A stretch of DNA of 64,000 nt from Kordiimonadales bacterium IMCC3096 (GTDB lineage: Bacteria > Pseudomonadota > Alphaproteobacteria > Minwuiales > Minwuiaceae): contig CP018227.1 in assembly GCA_016865035.1 (NCBI GenBank), positions 186,001 to 250,000 of the forward strand, in the 5' to 3' direction. Position numbers and translations under genes: made by a program. Of this stretch, positions 8,978 to 18,289 are shown piece after piece (positions within the stretch are counted from its first letter, which is position 1; each line of letters opens with the position of its first letter). The notes under the pieces are model-generated. The model worked only from the letters and a program-made list of their open reading frames with translations. It searched no databases and was not told the DNA's origin.

Positions 8978-11254
8978 CTACTTGCTGGTCGCGCGGAACA
9001 CGCCATCCCAGTCCGCGGGCGGCGGATTCTCGCGATATTCCTCCAGGCGCTCCTGATAGAGATCCCAGAGAACGTCCATGTCGGGCCGCATCTCGCGGCA
9101 CTTCTCCATGTGCGCCCAGGCCTCATCGAACTTCATGGCCTTGTAGGTGGCCAGCATGGCCTCCGTCTCGGCGCGCAGGGCCTTGTATTCCGGCTTCTGG
9201 GCTTCCTCCGGGCCACCCATCATGGTGAAGATGCGCACGGCCTCGTCCTTGCCCTTCACCGCGATCAGGTCGAGTTCCAGGATCGCGTAGTCCGGGACCG
9301 CCTCTGCCGTGATCTCGCCGATGATGTTGGTGACGCCATAGGACTTCGACTGGCCTTCAAGCCGGGCACCCAGGTTCACCGCATCGCCCAGCACCGAATA
9401 GTCGAAGCGCTGCTGGGAACCCATGTTGCCCACGACGCATTCGCCGGTGTTCAGGCCGATGCCGATGCGGATAGGGATGAAGGGGCGGCCCTCTTCCTCC
9501 GCCTCCACCTTCAGCTGCTCGTTCACCCGTACCAGATCCTCCTGCATCATCAGGGCGGACTCGCAGGCATGGCGCGGATGTTCCTCATCGCTCAATGGCG
9601 CATTCCAGAACGCCATGATGCAGTCGCCCATGTACTTGTCGATGGTGCCGTGGTTGGCCATGATGATGTCGGTCATCGGCGTCAGGAACTTGTTGATCAG
9701 CTTGGTCAGGCCCTGCGGATCGCCCTTGAAGCTCTCCGAAATCGGCGTGAAACCACGGATGTCGCAGAACAGGAACGTCATGTTCTTGGTCTCGCCACCC
9801 AGCACCAGCCGGTCGGGGTCCTCGGCGAGCTGCTCCACCAGCGCAGGAGACAGATACTGGCTGAAGGCACCGCGCACCTGCTTCTTCTGCGCCTGCTCGC
9901 GGGCGAATTTCTGATAGACCAGCAGCACGAACAGGATGAACAGCGCCACCACCGGCGTCAGCCCGTCGACCAGCAGCGATTCATAGGCAAACAGGTACCA
10001 GCTTCCACCCAGCAGCAGCAGGCTGAAGGGCACGAAGAAGGCGATGGTGGTTACGGCGGACAGATAGGGCACCAGCCAGATCAGGATGATGCCCGCCACC
10101 AGCACGATCGCCAGCTCGATGGCGTTGGAGATCGAGGGCCGGATCAGATAGGCCTCGTTCTCCACCATGTCGATGATGTTTGAATGGACCTCGACCCCGG
10201 GAATTGCTCCCTCCAGCGGCGTGGACCGAATATCCTTCAGCCCCTCGGCAGAGGTGCCGACCAGCACGTACTTGCCCTTCACCTTGCCGAACAGTTCCTG
10301 GATCTTCTCCTGATTGGCAGGGTCGATCTGAACTATGTCGGAGGCCGAGACATAAATGTCGGGATTGTGCTTCTGGAATCGCGGCCAGATGATCCCGTTC
10401 TCGTTGGTCGGAATGACCAGTTTCTTGTCTTCCCGCAGCTTCGAGCGCATGCGTATCGACGCAATGCCGGAATTCTGGTCGGCCTTGGAAATGATGATGC
10501 CCTTGGAGCCGTGGACCAGCCGGATCAGTTCGATGCCGAGGCTGACGTAGACCTCCTGGTTCTTCGGATCATTCGGCGGGCCGACGCGGGTCAGTGAAGG
10601 CACGCGCCGCACCACACCGTCCGAACTGGCATCCGTGTTGAAGATCCCGAAGCCCGGCGCGGCGCCCTGCAGCGTCGGATTGTTCTCGATCAGCTCCGGA
10701 TAGAGCGGCAGCCAGGTCTTGCCGGGACCGTTCTCTTCCAGAATTCGCGCGCCCTTCGGCAGCTTGCGGTCCTTGCCCTCGGTCTTCACATAGGTCGTCG
10801 TCCCACCCAGCACGGTGACGCTCTGGCGCAGCACGCTGGCAAGCTGTTCGTCGGTATTGGGCAGCTGTTTCAGGGCCGCGGCGATTTCCGGCGGCAACTG
10901 GGCGTTCTGCTCACTGTAGACGGTTGGCGAGAGCCGATCCGCCTCCGGGAAGGTGACGTCGAAGGCGATCCCCTTGGCACCAAGCTGACTCAGCACCTGG
11001 ATCATCACCGCGATCTGATAGCGTGACCAGGGCCACTGGCCGACGGCGGCCAGACTCTTCTCGTCGATGTCGACGATGGCGGTGTGCCGCGCGGGCGGGA
11101 CGTACTCATCAAAGCGCTGGAACTGGTCGAACCAGACATTCTCGCGCACGAAACGGGAGATGTTGGGGTCCTCGACCCGCACCCAGATCAGCCCGGCAAG
11201 CACCAGAAACGCCAGCCAGCGCTGTCCGAAGAATTTCCCAAGTCTTCTCATCAT
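8978..11254 (-). CDS. Adenylate/guanylate cyclase with CHASE2 sensor domain
   Basis: A 758-residue membrane signalling protein. An N-terminal membrane anchor is followed by a large periplasmic CHASE2 domain (about residues 35-370; DIDEKSLAAVGQWPWSR and GVEVHSNIIDMV are typical). Three transmembrane helices follow at about 380-450, then a class III cyclase domain at about 490-670. Catalytic elements are present: the metal-binding LFCDIRGFT, YMGDCIMAFWNAP, and the LGDAVNLGARLE asparagine/arginine motif. A helical tail of about 80 residues ends the protein. It would make cAMP (possibly cGMP) in response to an unknown extracellular signal. Confidence 0.93.
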   Translation of the reverse strand: MMRRLGKFFGQRWLAFLVLAGLIWVRVEDPNISRFVRENVWFDQFQRFDEYVPPARHTAIVDIDEKSLAAVGQWPWSRYQIAVMIQVLSQLGAKGIAFDVTFPEADRLSPTVYSEQNAQLPPEIAAALKQLPNTDEQLASVLRQSVTVLGGTTTYVKTEGKDRKLPKGARILEENGPGKTWLPLYPELIENNPTLQGAAPGFGIFNTDASSDGVVRRVPSLTRVGPPNDPKNQEVYVSLGIELIRLVHGSKGIIISKADQNSGIASIRMRSKLREDKKLVIPTNENGIIWPRFQKHNPDIYVSASDIVQIDPANQEKIQELFGKVKGKYVLVGTSAEGLKDIRSTPLEGAIPGVEVHSNIIDMVENEAYLIRPSISNAIELAIVLVAGIILIWLVPYLSAVTTIAFFVPFSLLLLGGSWYLFAYESLLVDGLTPVVALFILFVLLVYQKFAREQAQKKQVRGAFSQYLSPALVEQLAEDPDRLVLGGETKNMTFLFCDIRGFTPISESFKGDPQGLTKLINKFLTPMTDIIMANHGTIDKYMGDCIMAFWNAPLSDEEHPRHACESALMMQEDLVRVNEQLKVEAEEEGRPFIPIRIGIGLNTGECVVGNMGSQQRFDYSVLGDAVNLGARLEGQSKSYGVTNIIGEITAEAVPDYAILELDLIAVKGKDEAVRIFTMMGGPEEAQKPEYKALRAETEAMLATYKAMKFDEAWAHMEKCREMRPDMDVLWDLYQERLEEYRENPPPADWDGVFRATSK

Positions 11255-11337
11255 GTCCCGTCGCCCCCCTGTCAGGCGATTGGTATCCGCGTATCAGGCA
11301 AATGCGACGCGACGGTGCCTGACGGTCCTTGCGAACT

Positions 11338-11820
11338 CTATTCGATGTTCACCCTGTGCGAGAACGATTTCCCGTCCGATATGACGATCTGGTTGAAGCC
11401 CAGCATCTTCGCCAGGTCGAAGAAGGTGAACAGATCCTCCACCTTCAACTCCCTGAAAAGCGGTGTACCCCGCGCAGTGGCTGTCAGCTGGGCCAGCAGC
11501 GCCCGCGCCTGATAGATGGTTCTGAAGCCTGCGTCCCCTGTCGCCACGATGATCATCTTCTCCGCCTCCGCCCCCTTGGCGAAGATGACGAAGGTGGGCC
11601 AGTAGGGACGGGCGAGCTGTTCCCCCGTCAGCCCGGTGATGAAACCGAGACGCTGACCGCGATCGGCGTTGGCGATCTGATCGGCGCGTCCGACATAACT
11701 CTCCGACGTTACCGGGCCGGGATAGTAATATCCCTCGTGCCGGTCATCGTCGGCATGGGCTGCCCCCGCCACCAGAATCGGCAGCAGGACCAGAAACAGT
11801 ATCTTTCGAGCGACTCTCAT
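11338..11820 (-). CDS. Exported protein of unknown function
   Basis: A 160-residue protein with a clear Sec signal peptide (ILFLVLLPILVAGAAHA) and a mature domain beginning DDDRHEGYYYPGPVTSESY. No catalytic motif was recognised. Similar alphaproteobacterial proteins have sometimes been labelled molybdopterin-guanine dinucleotide biosynthesis protein A, but nothing in this sequence supports that role: there is no nucleotide-binding motif and the protein is exported. It is transcribed leftwards towards the cyclase, 83 bases away, and divergently from NAD kinase. Confidence 0.75.
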   Translation of the reverse strand: MRVARKILFLVLLPILVAGAAHADDDRHEGYYYPGPVTSESYVGRADQIANADRGQRLGFITGLTGEQLARPYWPTFVIFAKGAEAEKMIIVATGDAGFRTIYQARALLAQLTATARGTPLFRELKVEDLFTFFDLAKMLGFNQIVISDGKSFSHRVNIE

Positions 11821-12007
11821 GCGCCGATGATCACCTGCCCCCGCACCATGTGCAAGCGGTTGCGGTCACGGTCAGTGTTGCCTTCACCGACTTCGCCCGG
11901 GTCTCGGGCACCGCCCGGATCACCGTCACTGGCACGTCGCTGAACGCTCGCTATACTCCCGCCACCCGACACGCAGGCGTCGGGTTCGGGGTTTGAGGGG
12001 ACACCGC

Positions 12008-12775
12008 ATGGCAATCGAGCGTATCGCGTTCACATCCGCACGCACTCCCGGCGCGGAGTCGGCCATCGAGACGCTGACCAGACGCTACGGCAACACACCG
12101 GTCGACGAGGCTGATGTGGTCGTCGCCCTGGGCGGTGACGGCTTCATGCTGCAGGCCATGCACAACTTCATGCATCGCGACATTCCGATCTACGGCATGA
12201 ACCGGGGCACCATCGGGTTCCTGATGAACCAGTATTCGGAAGATGACCTGCTCGAACGCCTCGACGGTGCGACGATGGCCCAGATCCATCCCCTGCGCAT
12301 GGTCGCGATCCCGGAATCCGGCGGACGCCAGGAGACACTCGCCATCAACGAGGTCTCGCTGCTGCGCCAGACCCGACAGGCAGCGAAGATCCGCATCGAG
12401 ATCGATGGCCGTGTGCGGATGGAGGAACTGATCTGCGACGGCGTCCTGCTGTCCACCCCGGCCGGCAGCACGGCCTACAACCTGTCCGCCCACGGACCGA
12501 TCCTGCCGCTGACCGCAGGGGTGCTGGCCATGACCCCGATCAGCGCCTTCCGTCCCCGCCGCTGGCGCGGTGCCCTGCTGCCACGCGGCGCGCAGGTGAC
12601 CTTCCACGTGCGGGAGGAATACAAGCGCCCCGTCAGTGCCGTGGCTGACACGTTCGAGGTGCGCAACGTGAGCGAGGTGCAGGTGAGCGAGGCACTGGAT
12701 GTGACCATGCGTCTGCTGTTCGATCCGGAGCACAGTCTGGAAGAGCGCATTCTGAACGAGCAGTTCGTCCCCTGA
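12008..12775 (+). CDS. nadK: NAD kinase
   Basis: A 255-residue protein carrying the NAD kinase signature: [13 protein letters not shown] near residues 37-49 (GGDG, ATP phosphate binding), a conserved NRGTIGFL, and the NE segment in [27 protein letters not shown] is the substrate-binding loop. It phosphorylates NAD to NADP in the cytosol. The start at 12008 is preferred because GAGGGG precedes it and the family N-terminus fits. Its TGA overlaps the ATG of the next gene. Confidence 0.96.
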   Translation: MAIERIAFTSARTPGAESAIETLTRRYGNTPVDEADVVVALGGDGFMLQAMHNFMHRDIPIYGMNRGTIGFLMNQYSEDDLLERLDGATMAQIHPLRMVAIPESGGRQETLAINEVSLLRQTRQAAKIRIEIDGRVRMEELICDGVLLSTPAGSTAYNLSAHGPILPLTAGVLAMTPISAFRPRRWRGALLPRGAQVTFHVREEYKRPVSAVADTFEVRNVSEVQVSEALDVTMRLLFDPEHSLEERILNEQFVP

Positions 12776-13458
12776 TGTCCGAGGTACTGCCCGACCGCAT
12801 CGCCCACGCCCTTCGATACCCCTTCAACCCGCCGCACCGGGCCTACCGGTTTCGCGATGGCGGGCTGCATCCGCCCGAACCCTTCGACCCTGCGGGACTG
12901 CACGCGGTCGTCGCCTCCGGCTCCAACGGGTCGCCGGACCGGCTGCAGCAGAAGTTCGGCAATGCGGCCGGGGTTCCTGTGACCTACGGCATCATCCACG
13001 ACCTCGTGCCCGTCTTTGCGGCACGGGTAACAGGGTACGGTTCGGTTCCCGCAACGCTTGCGGTGGTGCCTGGTGCCCGGGCGGGGGTCCATGTGACCTG
13101 GCTGACCGATGCGCAACTGCAGATCATGCATCAGACGGAGTCGGTCGGTACCGGCTATGCCTATTGCGCGCTGGAGGGTTTCACGTTCACGGCGCAGGGC
13201 GATCACCCACAGGCACCGCTGCATGCCTATATCAGCCTGCACGGCGCACTCGCACCGGAGGGCCGGCTGCTGCCCATGGATCAGGTGCCGCAGACGCAGG
13301 CGCAGCAGCACGTCATGGACAGCTTCGGCTTTGCCGGAACCCTGGCGGAGTTCGTGCGCCTGAACCTGGATGATCCCGATCATCGCCTTCGCGCCAATGA
13401 CGCGGCCAGCCGCATTGGCCAGGCGATCGACCATGCGCGCCTGATACGTATCGCCTGA
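12775..13458 (+). CDS. Conserved protein of unknown function, coupled to nadK
   Basis: A 227-residue cytosolic protein with no recognised catalytic signature. The segment VVASGSNGSPDRLQQKFG near residues 45-62 and the later YCALEGFTF resemble the loop-strand layout of gamma-glutamylcyclotransferase-like folds, but this is a weak impression. It overlaps the NAD kinase stop by one base (TGATG), so both proteins are likely made from one message. The linkage suggests a housekeeping or nucleotide-related role, which is inference only. Confidence 0.7.
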   Translation: MSEVLPDRIAHALRYPFNPPHRAYRFRDGGLHPPEPFDPAGLHAVVASGSNGSPDRLQQKFGNAAGVPVTYGIIHDLVPVFAARVTGYGSVPATLAVVPGARAGVHVTWLTDAQLQIMHQTESVGTGYAYCALEGFTFTAQGDHPQAPLHAYISLHGALAPEGRLLPMDQVPQTQAQQHVMDSFGFAGTLAEFVRLNLDDPDHRLRANDAASRIGQAIDHARLIRIA

Positions 13459-13541
13459 TCCCCTTGTTCCGGCTTGGAAATCACCGTGTGTGCAAATAAT
13501 ACCGCATATGGATGCCATTGTTTGCAAAGCGGTTTTTTCGC

Positions 13542-13570
13542 TTGACGTGCCCAAATACGCTCTCTAGAAG
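13542..13570 (+). promoter_or_regulatory. Sigma70-type promoter of rplM-rpsI
   Basis: TTGACG at 13542-13547 and TAGAAG at 13565-13570 are separated by exactly 17 bases, and the -35 box is preceded by CT as in many alphaproteobacterial housekeeping promoters. A T-rich stretch lies just upstream. The rplM start is 68 bases beyond the -10 box, leaving a short leader. Confidence 0.6.
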
Positions 13571-13637
13571 CGCCACTTCCGAGACACGTTTCATCAGGAA
13601 CCGGTCCGTCCGGTGCACCTGCGAGAGGCAAGCAATC

Positions 13638-14096
13638 ATGAAAACCTATTCCGCCACGCCGGCAGATATCGAGAAGAAGTGGATTCTGATCGACGCCGAA
13701 GGTGTGGTTCTGGGCCGTCTGGCGGCCTTCGTCGCCAACCGGCTGCGCGGCAAGCACAAGCCCGGCTATACCCCGCACATGGATGATGGCGACTATGTCA
13801 TCGTCATCAACGCCGAGAAGATCGCCATGACCGGCTTCAAGAAGCAGGACAAGATCTACTACTGGCACACCGGCTATCCGGGCGGCATCAAGCAGCGGAC
13901 CGCGCGCGAGATCCTGGAGGGCAAGTTCCCGGAGCGTGTGGTTCAGAAGGCCGTCGAGCGGATGATCCCGAAGGGCCCGCTGGGTCGCCAGCAGTTCAAG
14001 AACCTGCGCGTCTATGCCGGTGCCGAGCATCCGCATGCCGGTGCCCAGCCTGAGGTCATCGACCTCAAGGTGCTCAACAGCAAGAATACGAGGTAG
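13638..14096 (+). CDS. rplM: 50S ribosomal protein L13 (uL13)
   Basis: A 152-residue uL13 protein. [59 protein letters not shown] and [10 protein letters not shown] are all conserved L13 blocks. It is an early assembly protein of the large ribosomal subunit. The ATG at 13638 is preceded by GAGAGG and matches the family N-terminus, so the longer open frame is not used. It is followed after 8 bases by rpsI, the standard operon partner. Confidence 0.98.
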   Translation: MKTYSATPADIEKKWILIDAEGVVLGRLAAFVANRLRGKHKPGYTPHMDDGDYVIVINAEKIAMTGFKKQDKIYYWHTGYPGGIKQRTAREILEGKFPERVVQKAVERMIPKGPLGRQQFKNLRVYAGAEHPHAGAQPEVIDLKVLNSKNTR

Positions 14097-14104
14097 TTCG
14101 CGTC

Positions 14105-14596
14105 ATGTCTGAAGAACAGAACACAGTCGGCGATCTTTCCGATCTGGGCGATGCCATGGGTGTCACCCCCGAAGAGGTGCAGGCGCCTGTCGAACCGCAG
14201 ATCGACGCCCTGGGCCGTTCCTACGCCACAGGCAAGCGCAAGAACGCGATTGCCCGTGTCTGGATCAAGCCGGGCTCCGGTCGCTTCTCCGTCAATGGCC
14301 GCGAACTCGACGTCTATTTCGCCCGCCCCGTGCTGCGCCAGATCGTGGCCCAGCCGTTCCATGTCGCCAACCGCGACAACCAGTTCGATGTCTTCGCGAC
14401 GGTCACCGGTGGTGGCCTGTCCGGTCAGGCCGGTGCAGTGCGCCATGGTATCTCCAAGGCCCTGACCTACTACGAACCGGGCCTGCGTCCTGTTCTGAAG
14501 AAGGGCGGTTTCCTGACCCGCGACAGCCGCGTGGTGGAACGCAAGAAGTACGGCAAGGCCAAGGCCCGCCGGAGCTTCCAGTTCTCCAAGCGCTGA
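14105..14596 (+). CDS. rpsI: 30S ribosomal protein S9 (uS9)
   Basis: A 163-residue uS9 protein. An acidic N-terminal extension of about 38 residues precedes the core ([20 protein letters not shown]). The C-terminus ends in [11 protein letters not shown]; the final basic SKR tail normally reaches the P-site tRNA in the 30S subunit. The extension is common in alphaproteobacteria. A strong terminator lies 40 bases after the stop. Confidence 0.98.
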   Translation: MSEEQNTVGDLSDLGDAMGVTPEEVQAPVEPQIDALGRSYATGKRKNAIARVWIKPGSGRFSVNGRELDVYFARPVLRQIVAQPFHVANRDNQFDVFATVTGGGLSGQAGAVRHGISKALTYYEPGLRPVLKKGGFLTRDSRVVERKKYGKAKARRSFQFSKR

Positions 14597-14636
14597 TCCG
14601 CGACGGCGCTCTCGCGCCACTGGATACAAGACAAGC

Positions 14637-14667
14637 AAAGGCGCTGCCCCCCCGGGGCGGCGCCTTT
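14637..14667 (+). terminator. Intrinsic terminator of rplM-rpsI
   Basis: A 14-base-pair stem (14637-14650 with 14654-14667, one G-T pair) closes a three-base loop. The 5' arm begins AAAGGCGC and the 3' arm ends GCGCCTTT, followed by TCTG. The T tract is only moderate, but stem strength and position after the operon support termination. Confidence 0.8.
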
Positions 14668-14716
14668 CTGCATTCCGCGGTGCAGCCCCGCGTCGGCTGG
14701 CACCCCCTTCGGCTGC

Positions 14717-15172
14717 TCAGGATCCGCGTGACGCCTCCTGCGCTTGCATCTGGCGTCTGACGAAAGCCTCCGCCTCTGCCATCTCGCCGGTGGCAAGCAA
14801 GGCACCCTCCAGCAAGGAGGTCCCCACAACGACATTCGCAAGCTCCACAAGCTTCGCGTATTCAGTGTCGCCGGTGACTGTCGCTGCGTAGATTCGTTGA
14901 ATGCCCGCCTCCAGCACAAAGTCGGTCAGGTACACGATGTCATCATATGTGAAGACATTCTCGAAACCCGCCCTGTTATCGAGAATGCAGAAATAGTTCG
15001 GTGACGGATTTGCGGCCAGCGTGGCCTTGTAGAGCGGAATTCTCAGTTTCAGGTTGATTGGTCCGGTAACCGTGATCCGATGCAGCACTTCCTGGCCCAG
15101 CCGATCGGTCCTGAAACGAAAGCTGCTGAGTTCGCCTGAGGCGACAATCTGTGGAAATTCGTCTTGCTGCAT
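14717..15172 (-). CDS. Unknown protein, tandem paralogue A
   Basis: A 151-residue protein with no signal peptide. It is clearly homologous to the next gene (15298-15771): both begin MQQ.E and share the blocks TVTGP, YFCILDN and ENVF.Y.DI in the same order and spacing. The pattern of a short beta-rich N-terminus, an amphipathic helix with TL.AN, then YFCILDN recalls STAS/SpoIIAA-like folds, but that is only a structural guess. The ATG at 15172 is preferred to 15214 because it aligns with the paralogue start and has a G-rich ribosome site. Function unknown. Confidence 0.7.
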   Translation of the reverse strand: MQQDEFPQIVASGELSSFRFRTDRLGQEVLHRITVTGPINLKLRIPLYKATLAANPSPNYFCILDNRAGFENVFTYDDIVYLTDFVLEAGIQRIYAATVTGDTEYAKLVELANVVVGTSLLEGALLATGEMAEAEAFVRRQMQAQEASRGS

Positions 15173-15297
15173 GTCGCCCCCCGGCCCGGCATCGCCCCCA
15201 TTGAAACATGCCATAGCAATAACCAGGCCGGTCCTGACACCCAGAGGATCAGAATCTGCCGTCTGGACAAGTCGGCAAGGCCAGTGAGGGGCCGGCG

Positions 15298-15771
15298 TCA
15301 GTCAAGCTTCCTGCTCGACTGTGTACCCAGCGCCGCCACCAAATCCAGTTTCTCGCGAATGAAGGCTTCGGCCACCTCCGGATCACTTGTCGTCGTGACT
15401 GTTCCCCCCAGTTCGAGGATCTGCAGCACAGCCGTCACGATCTGCACCAGTTTCGGATAGCCGGCATCATTGGTTATCGTGACGCCATAGAAGGCCGTCA
15501 GCCCCTCCTTCGACAGCCATTCGGCCAGCATCTGAATATCGTTGTAGCCGAAGACATTCTCATGCTCGGCACTGTTGTCGAGAATGCAGAAGTACCGGGC
15601 GGATGTGTTGGCTTTCAGCGTTTCTTCGTACATCAGGATGCGTCGCCGCAGGTCCAGCGGACCGGTGACGGTCACCCGGTGGACCACTTCAGCCCCGTGG
15701 CGGACGGACACGAAATCGAAGCCCGGGTGGGATCCTGTCGCGACTATGTCTCGAGGTTCAATCTGCTGCAT
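15298..15771 (-). CDS. Unknown protein, tandem paralogue B
   Basis: A 157-residue protein homologous to the gene at 14717-15172, from which it is separated by about 125 bases. Shared features include HRVTVTGP near residues 31-38, a basic LRRRI segment, YFCILDN near 60-66 and ENVFGYNDI near 70-78. The C-terminal helices differ more, suggesting divergence after duplication. No enzyme motif, membrane helix or signal peptide was seen. It could be a STAS-like regulatory domain protein; this is not established. Confidence 0.7.
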   Translation of the reverse strand: MQQIEPRDIVATGSHPGFDFVSVRHGAEVVHRVTVTGPLDLRRRILMYEETLKANTSARYFCILDNSAEHENVFGYNDIQMLAEWLSKEGLTAFYGVTITNDAGYPKLVQIVTAVLQILELGGTVTTTSDPEVAEAFIREKLDLVAALGTQSSRKLD

Positions 15772-15953
15772 CAGCTACCAGAACATTTCCCGCTCGGTTT
15801 GTTCGCACAGCTGCCATTGACCAGTCGGCATCCTGTCCGGTCCGGCAAGGAGGATGCATCAGAGCCGCCGCAACCACAACGAGATTGCCGGAGCAACGAA
15901 CCCTGTGCATGGCGGCGATGCGTTGACCTGTCCCGGTGCATGTGATCCATTTA

Positions 15954-15965
15954 ATGCAAGTGCAT
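15954..15965 (+). promoter_or_regulatory. Candidate operator (inverted repeat) before the MBL gene
   Basis: ATGCA and TGCAT form a perfect 5-2-5 inverted repeat ending 20 bases before the start codon of the MBL-fold gene, in the divergent region shared with paralogue B. A second TGCATG lies nearby at about 15938. A regulator-binding role is only a suggestion. Confidence 0.25.
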
Positions 15966-15985
15966 CAATCGACGGGGAGGACGAA

Positions 15986-17245
15986 ATGCAGGATGACGCG
16001 GACGCCAGGAGCAAGAATATCCTGACCGGAGCTGTGGGGGTCCGTGAACTGAACGATCACGTTCTTGTCCTGCCGGCCCAGGGCAACGCGCTTGCCGTCA
16101 AGACCGCCGATGGGATCGTGCTGGTGGATTCCGGTTCCGGGCGCGGCATGACGGCGAAGATGATCACGTGCCTGCGGGAATGGTCCGACCTGCCGGTGAA
16201 GGCCATCTGCTACAGCCATGGCCACATGGGCTACAACGACGGGACCGCAGACTGGCTGAAACACGCTTCGGAGCGTGGCGATCCGGCGCCCGAACTCATC
16301 GGCCATGCCAATATCACCCGGCGTTTCGCACGCTATCGCGAGACGGCCGGGCTGCAGGACACGCTCAACGGCATGCAGTTCCCCCAGCTCAAGATCTCTA
16401 CTGCCGGCGAGAACCAGATCGACCCGACACGGACGTTCGATGACCGACTGGTCCTTGGCGAGGGGGGGGACCGGATCGAGCTGCTCTGGGCACCATCGGA
16501 AACCGACGACGTGCTGGCACTCTGGCTGCCGGGGGACGGTATTCTCTACGCAGGGGCCGCCTTTCCGGGAACCACGCTGCCGAATGTCGGCACACCGCTG
16601 CGCACCCAGCGTTTCACGATCCGCTGGGCGGAGACACTGGACATGCTTGCCGGACTGAACGCGACGGTCCTGATCCAGGAGTTCGGTCCGATCGTCGAGG
16701 GTGAGGACGCGGTCCGGGAGCGGCTGACCATCACGGCGGAAGCCCTGCGCTGGCTGAGGCGGGAAGTTGTCGCCCGCATGAACCGGGGCATGAGCGATGT
16801 GGAGATCATTCACGACCTGGACTGCCCGGATGCCCTGTTCGACCACACCTGGATGCGCGAACGCTACGGCGCGATATCCTATCTGGTGCGTGACATCTAT
16901 CGGGAAGAGAACGGCTGGTGGGACCGCAATCCGACAAGCCTGCATCCCGCGCCCCCTGCGGCCGCCCAGGCGGCAATCCTTTCCGCGATCACTGATCCGG
17001 CAGCCGTCATCGCGCGGGCAAGGGAACTGGCAGCGGGTGGCGAGGTCCAGCTTGCGCTGCATGTCATCGACCTGCTGGCGCAGGCTCCCGGCGACGACGA
17101 AGTGCTGAAGGAGGCCCGGCAGCTCAAGGCCGAACTCTGCCACGGTCGTGCGAAGGAAGTCCGCCCCTACGTCTCCAAGGCACTCTATGCCTCTTCGGCA
17201 AAGCTGCTGGAGCGGGGTCAGACAAGCTGGTCCAAGGCCAGCTAG
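15986..17245 (+). CDS. Alkylsulfatase-like MBL-fold protein with altered metal site
   Basis: A 419-residue protein matching MBL-fold proteins with an alkyl sulfatase dimerisation domain. A family-typical segment GHANITRRFARYRETAG follows near residues 106-122, the SETDD motif lies at 171-175, and a helical dimerisation region occupies about 245-400. The zinc motif expected as HxHxDH reads HGHMGYND (78-85). The later metal-binding Asp and His of the fold fall in AGAAF and QEFGPIV and are missing. Metal hydrolysis is therefore doubtful. The start at 15986 has GGAGG 5 bases upstream. It lies before a TauD-type dioxygenase gene. Confidence 0.8.
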   Translation: MQDDADARSKNILTGAVGVRELNDHVLVLPAQGNALAVKTADGIVLVDSGSGRGMTAKMITCLREWSDLPVKAICYSHGHMGYNDGTADWLKHASERGDPAPELIGHANITRRFARYRETAGLQDTLNGMQFPQLKISTAGENQIDPTRTFDDRLVLGEGGDRIELLWAPSETDDVLALWLPGDGILYAGAAFPGTTLPNVGTPLRTQRFTIRWAETLDMLAGLNATVLIQEFGPIVEGEDAVRERLTITAEALRWLRREVVARMNRGMSDVEIIHDLDCPDALFDHTWMRERYGAISYLVRDIYREENGWWDRNPTSLHPAPPAAAQAAILSAITDPAAVIARARELAAGGEVQLALHVIDLLAQAPGDDEVLKEARQLKAELCHGRAKEVRPYVSKALYASSAKLLERGQTSWSKAS

Positions 17246-17379
17246 CTGCTGCCCCGCAATTTGCGCAGAGCGCGGAACAGGATGACCTGTGCTAGAATAA
17301 TGTCAGCGAATTAGGGTGACAAAGAGACGGCTGAACCAATGCCGCAAGCGCCGCCCGCCCCGATCTGGAGGAACCGATC

Positions 17380-18276
17380 ATGACCATGCAGCGCCCCGCA
17401 GTGACCTATCAGGATCACTGGAAAACCGAAGGCTACGATCATATCTCCGTCACGCCGATCAATCCGGTCGTCGGCGCAACGGTCGAAGGCATCGACCTGT
17501 CCAAACCCTTCAACGATGCGGAGATCGCGGAAGTCCGGCGCGCGTTTCTGGCGCACCATGTCCTTGTCTTTCACGACCAGAACATCAGCGACGAACAGCA
17601 CAAGGCGTTCGGCAGCCTTTTCGGTGAGCTTCATGTGCATCCGCTGAAGCACGACGCAAGCAATGACCGTGGCGGCGACCCGGCAATCCTGGAGATCCGT
17701 ACCACGGCGAACTCCAAGTACACCGCCGGTGGCGCCTGGCACGCGGACGTCACCTGCGACGAACGCCCGCCCGCGAGTTCAATGCTGCTGATCCGCCAGA
17801 TCCCGGAGGTCGGCTGCGGCGGCGATACCTGCTTCGCCAACATGTACAAGGCGTTCGAGACCCTGTCGGCGCCGATGCAGGATTTCCTGCGCGGCCTGAC
17901 CGCTGTCCATGACGGGGCCATTCCCTACGTCGGGGCGTACAATACGACACCGCCGGAGGGGGGCTATCCGCGCAATGAGCATCCCGTGGTCGTGCGCCAC
18001 CCGGAAACGGGCCGGGAAGTGCTCTACGTCAACCCGGGCTTCACGTCCCACATCAAGGGACTGAGCAAGTTCGAGAGCCAGTCATTGCTGGAAATGCTGT
18101 ACCGGCATGTGGAAAAGCGGCTGGATATCCAGTGTCGCGTCAGCTATCGCCCCAACACGCTGGTGTTCTGGGACAACCGGTGCCTGCAGCATCAGGCGGC
18201 GTGGGACTATTTCCCCTACAGCCGTTCCGGCGGCCGGGTTTCGATGATCGGCCATCGCCCGACACGCGATACCTGA
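17380..18276 (+). CDS. TauD/TfdA family Fe(II)/2-oxoglutarate dioxygenase
   Basis: A 298-residue dioxygenase. Its iron ligands are visible as the HAD motif in GGAWHADVTCDE near residues 114-125 and a distal histidine in CLQHQAAWDYFP; the 2-oxoglutarate arginine is probably in SRSGGRVSM. The N-terminal ITPINPVVGATVEGIDL-like block (here SVTPINPVVGATVEGIDL) is typical. Relatives oxidise taurine, sulfate esters or 2,4-D; the actual substrate is unknown. GGAGG precedes the ATG. The neighbouring alkylsulfatase-like gene would fit organosulfur use, as inference. Confidence 0.9.
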   Translation: MTMQRPAVTYQDHWKTEGYDHISVTPINPVVGATVEGIDLSKPFNDAEIAEVRRAFLAHHVLVFHDQNISDEQHKAFGSLFGELHVHPLKHDASNDRGGDPAILEIRTTANSKYTAGGAWHADVTCDERPPASSMLLIRQIPEVGCGGDTCFANMYKAFETLSAPMQDFLRGLTAVHDGAIPYVGAYNTTPPEGGYPRNEHPVVVRHPETGREVLYVNPGFTSHIKGLSKFESQSLLEMLYRHVEKRLDIQCRVSYRPNTLVFWDNRCLQHQAAWDYFPYSRSGGRVSMIGHRPTRDT

Positions 18277-18289
18277 TCAGGGGATTCCG

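Noticed and set aside
17259-17310. Promoter before the TauD-type gene (TTGCGC with TAGAAT)
   Set aside because: The spacing of 26 bases is too long for a sigma70 promoter.
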